26,674 nt of DNA from JBBDIO01 sp040880365 (GTDB lineage: Bacteria; Chloroflexota; Anaerolineae; Caldilineales; Caldilineaceae): positions 1 to 26,674 of the forward strand of contig JBBDIO010000157.1 in the NCBI GenBank assembly GCA_040880365.1, read 5' to 3'. This document shows, piece by piece, positions 24,506 to 26,674 of this stretch; the stretch's first letter is position 1, and each line of letters opens with the position of its first letter. Both the position numbers and the translations under genes were made by a program. The notes below the pieces were generated by a model. The model was not told the DNA's origin, ran no database searches, and worked only from the letters and a program-made list of their open reading frames with translations.

Positions 24506-25411
24506 TTGCAACAACAACGCCACTATGACCACAAAGCTTTGCTGGTGCAGCCGCGTGCAGAGGACGCGGGCGCGGATGCCGACCTCATTTTAGAAGTGAC
24601 GCCCGAACAGGCCGGCTGGGACTTCATCACGTTTCAGGCACGACGCCTGGCGACGGGTGCCAGCTGGTCATTCGCGACGGGCGAGAACGAGCTGGCACTG
24701 ATTAACCTGACCGGCGTCTATTCGGTAGAGAGTACACGCGGCAATTGGTCCCACATCGGCGGGCGCAAGTCGGTTTTCGAGAGCGCCGCCCATGCCCTCT
24801 ATTTGCCCCGCCACACGGAATTTACAGTGACTGCCGAAACGGACGGCGAGTTTGCCGTGACCTGGGTGCCCACCGACGTGGATCACGATCCCTACCTGAT
24901 TCGCCCGGCAGATGTAGACGTATCCGTGCGCGGGGGCGACAATGTGAGCCGTCAGATCAATGACCTGTTGCCGCCCGGTTCGCCGGTACAGCGTCTGGTG
25001 CTGGTAGAGGTCTATACCCCTAGCGGCAACTGGAGCAGCTATCCGGGCCACAAGCACGACGTGCATATCGAAGACGATGCCGGGAAACTGGTCGAGGCGG
25101 ATTTGGAGGAAGTCTACTTCTACAAGTTCGACAGGCCCAACGGGTATGCCCACCAGCGAGTCTATACGGATGCCCAGTCACCCTTGCATCAGGCCGGTTA
25201 TCCCATCGACGCGCTCATGCGCCCTACGGAAAATTGCGCCGTGCTGGTGCCCGAAGGCTATCATCCCGTGGTGAGCGCGCCGGGCTATACAACCTATTAT
25301 CTCAACGTGCTGGCGGGCAGCGCGCAGAGTCTCGCGAATCAGGACGATCCGCAGATTACCTGGCTCAAGGATACCTATTCGTGGACGGATTCGCGGCTGC
25401 CCCTGTATTGA
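24506..25411 (+). CDS. iolB: 5-deoxy-glucuronate isomerase
   Basis: Converts 5-deoxy-D-glucuronate to 5-dehydro-2-deoxy-D-gluconate in myo-inositol breakdown. The product of 301 residues is a bicupin of the KduI/IolB family: the metal site GNWSSYPGHKHD (175-185, His182 and His184), LEEVYFYKF (200-208) with the ligand Glu, and VPEGYHP near 251-257. The initiator is TTG: GAGAGGAAG (24491-24499) sits at the right distance before TTG 24506, and the conserved N-terminus begins here. iolC starts 84 bases downstream on the same strand and uses the product of IolB, so the two form one pathway unit. No iolD, iolE or iolG is in the window. Confidence 0.95.
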   Translation: MQQQRHYDHKALLVQPRAEDAGADADLILEVTPEQAGWDFITFQARRLATGASWSFATGENELALINLTGVYSVESTRGNWSHIGGRKSVFESAAHALYLPRHTEFTVTAETDGEFAVTWVPTDVDHDPYLIRPADVDVSVRGGDNVSRQINDLLPPGSPVQRLVLVEVYTPSGNWSSYPGHKHDVHIEDDAGKLVEADLEEVYFYKFDRPNGYAHQRVYTDAQSPLHQAGYPIDALMRPTENCAVLVPEGYHPVVSAPGYTTYYLNVLAGSAQSLANQDDPQITWLKDTYSWTDSRLPLY

Positions 25412-25495
25412 CGATCTGACAATCCCAATTCCATCTATCCACAAAAGTGGCAGTACAAAACAGATATTACACAGTTAACAATGGAGTGACTGCAC

Positions 25496-26674
25496 ATGAC
25501 CACACCGGATAAACGCACGAGTGGACCTTCGAGTACACCTTCAAGTCCATCTAGCGGCGACGAACGTCAATTCGACAGCCTGCACATGGGCCGATCTTCG
25601 ATTGACTTGTATAGCAACGACGTGGGCGCGCCGTTCGAGGATATTACCAGCTTTGCCGCGTATGTGGGTGGTTCGCCCACCAATATCAGCGTGGGCGGGC
25701 GACGCCTGGGCCTCAACACGGCCCTGATCACCGGCATTGGCGAAGACAAGGTTGGCGATTTTATTCTGCATTTTCTGAATCAGGAAGGCGTGGAAACCTC
25801 GCACGTGGTGCGCAAGCCGGGCCATCGCTCCAGCGCGGTGGTGCTGGGCATCGAACCTCCCGACAAGTTCCCGCTGGTCTATTATCGGGACAACTGCGCG
25901 GATATTGAGCTGACGATTGATGATGTGCTGGCTGCGCCGGTTGCGCAGAGTAAGGTGCTCCAGTTTGCAGGGACGAATCTGTGTAAGGAACCCAGCCGCA
26001 GCGCGACCATGTTTGCGGCAGAAACGGCACGCCAGGCGGGCACGGAAGTGGTGTTCGACGTGGACTTTCGCCCCGACCAGTGGCACGATCCGCGCGCATT
26101 TGGCGTGGTCGTGCGCTCGATTATGCCCCTGGTGGATATTGTGATCGGCACCGAAGACGAGTTGAACGCATCCATGCTCACGGATCCGGCGCAAATGGAA
26201 CTGACCCATTCGCAGATTTCGGATACCAAAGTGCGCGGCGACGTGGACGCGGCGATTGCCACAATTCTGACACTTGGCCCCAAAGCAGTTGTCGAAAAGG
26301 TGGGTGCACAGGGCGCACGGATTCACCTTGCCACTGGCGAAGTCATCGAAGCGCCGTTCGACGCGACGGTTCACCGCATCGAGGCGGCCCCCGGCTCACT
26401 GCTCAGCCCTGAGCAGCCCATCCTCAGCCTGGTGGCGCTGGATCCGCTGCACGCCGTGGTGTGGGTGCCGATCGACCGGTTCGGCGAGCTTGAGGATGGC
26501 CGGCAATATCGGTTGGCCGCCGCCGCGCCGGTGAACCGGACGCTGGCGGGGACGCTGATCACGATCGACCCGGTGCTGGACTCGGCAAGCCGCGAGTTCC
26601 GGTGCGTCTTCGAGATCGACAACCCCGATGCGTCGTTGCCGGCGGGCTTCACGGTGCGCCTCCTGGGTCCGGTG
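25496..26674 (+). CDS. iolC: 5-dehydro-2-deoxygluconokinase, 5' part, joined in frame to an HlyD-like segment
   Basis: PfkB-family kinase phosphorylating 5-dehydro-2-deoxygluconate in the inositol pathway. GGAGTG precedes the ATG. The first 22 residues are a Ser/Pro tail, then FDSLHMGRSSIDLYSNDVGAPF (26-47), YVGGSPTNISVGGRRLG (about 56-72), YYRDNCADIEL, and FDVDFRPDQWHD are clearly IolC. The frame stays open to the window end (393 codons), but from about residue 286-292 the protein is no longer a kinase. The expected NVLGAGDAF motif with the catalytic Asp never appears; instead PGSLLSPEQPILSLV and the rest read as an HlyD/RND adaptor. The 3' part is therefore probably foreign, most likely through misassembly. 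Only 25496 to about 26360 should be trusted as iolC. Confidence 0.85.
   Translation, partial: MTTPDKRTSGPSSTPSSPSSGDERQFDSLHMGRSSIDLYSNDVGAPFEDITSFAAYVGGSPTNISVGGRRLGLNTALITGIGEDKVGDFILHFLNQEGVETSHVVRKPGHRSSAVVLGIEPPDKFPLVYYRDNCADIELTIDDVLAAPVAQSKVLQFAGTNLCKEPSRSATMFAAETARQAGTEVVFDVDFRPDQWHDPRAFGVVVRSIMPLVDIVIGTEDELNASMLTDPAQMELTHSQISDTKVRGDVDAAIATILTLGPKAVVEKVGAQGARIHLATGEVIEAPFDATVHRIEAAPGSLLSPEQPILSLVALDPLHAVVWVPIDRFGELEDGRQYRLAAAAPVNRTLAGTLITIDPVLDSASREFRCVFEIDNPDASLPAGFTVRLLGPV
26351..26674 (+). other. HlyD/RND membrane-fusion-protein segment fused to iolC (suspected chimeric join)
   Basis: From APFDATVHRI onwards the residues follow the C-terminal half of RND efflux periplasmic adaptors: lipoyl-like hairpin return (APFD-T-V, PGSLLSPEQPI), LVALDPLHAVVWVP, GTLITIDPVLDSASREFRCVFEIDNPDASLPAGFTVRLLGPV. 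This is a periplasmic part, which makes no sense after a cytosolic kinase. The join lies within the string GCGCCGTTCGAC (26351-26362), which codes APFD, a tetrapeptide typical of adaptors and also plausible in this part of IolC. Base use also shifts to more uniform GC-ending codons. The reading frame continues to the edge. Confidence 0.75.

Overview
The window is GC-rich, densely coded bacterial DNA. It most resembles a member of the Chloroflexota (Anaerolineae/Caldilineae type). The reasons are large GT39-like membrane glycosyltransferases carrying a C-terminal extracytoplasmic beta domain, a THUMP-like class I methyltransferase, IolB/IolC of the myo-inositol pathway, sigma70-type promoters and GGAGG-type ribosome binding sites. 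This placement is inference from protein style; there is no rRNA or other taxonomic marker.

Region 1 (about 1-12214, all minus strand) is a surface-glycan or protein-glycosylation locus. An upstream unit starts at 12214 behind an extended -10 promoter: GT39-like transferase, SAM methyltransferase, and a DPM1-like GT2 that should make a polyprenyl-phosphate sugar. After a 238-base gap comes a second unit: DegT/DnrJ sugar aminotransferase, argG, GNAT acetyltransferase, UPF0104/AglD-type flippase-like membrane protein, and two large membrane glycosyltransferases. The second transferase runs off the left edge. Three consecutive ATGA stop/start overlaps tie the last four genes together. The enzymes fit a pathway that aminates and acylates a sugar, loads sugars on a polyprenyl carrier and transfers them outside the cell. 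argG is the odd member.

Region 2 (12215-17122) is a divergent regulatory region with an 18-bp palindrome and repeated GTATAAA boxes, followed on the plus strand by a lipoprotein, an ABC-2 exporter (ATPase and permease) and a LiaS/NarL-type two-component system. This looks like a self-contained stress-sensing or export module.

Region 3 (17123-19527): a DHFR-fold (RibD-C) reductase and an amidase-signature hydrolase, ended by a long bidirectional terminator hairpin.

Region 4 (19528-22131, minus strand): a secreted LysM-alpha/beta hydrolase fusion and a small one-TM coiled-coil protein with a clear promoter, ribosome binding site and terminator. A 13-bp x3 tandem repeat lies between them.

Region 5 (22132-26674, plus strand): THUMP-like methyltransferase, stand-alone CinA-C (PncC-like) amidase coupled to an 89-residue protein, then iolB and iolC. 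iolC does not finish as a kinase. At about 26351-26372 its reading frame turns into the C-terminal half of an HlyD/RND periplasmic adaptor, before the ATP-site GAGD motif. This is most likely a chimeric assembly join at a short shared string, and the last ~310 bases should not be assumed to belong to this genome. I saw no convincing new defence system, RNA gene, CRISPR array or insertion sequence.
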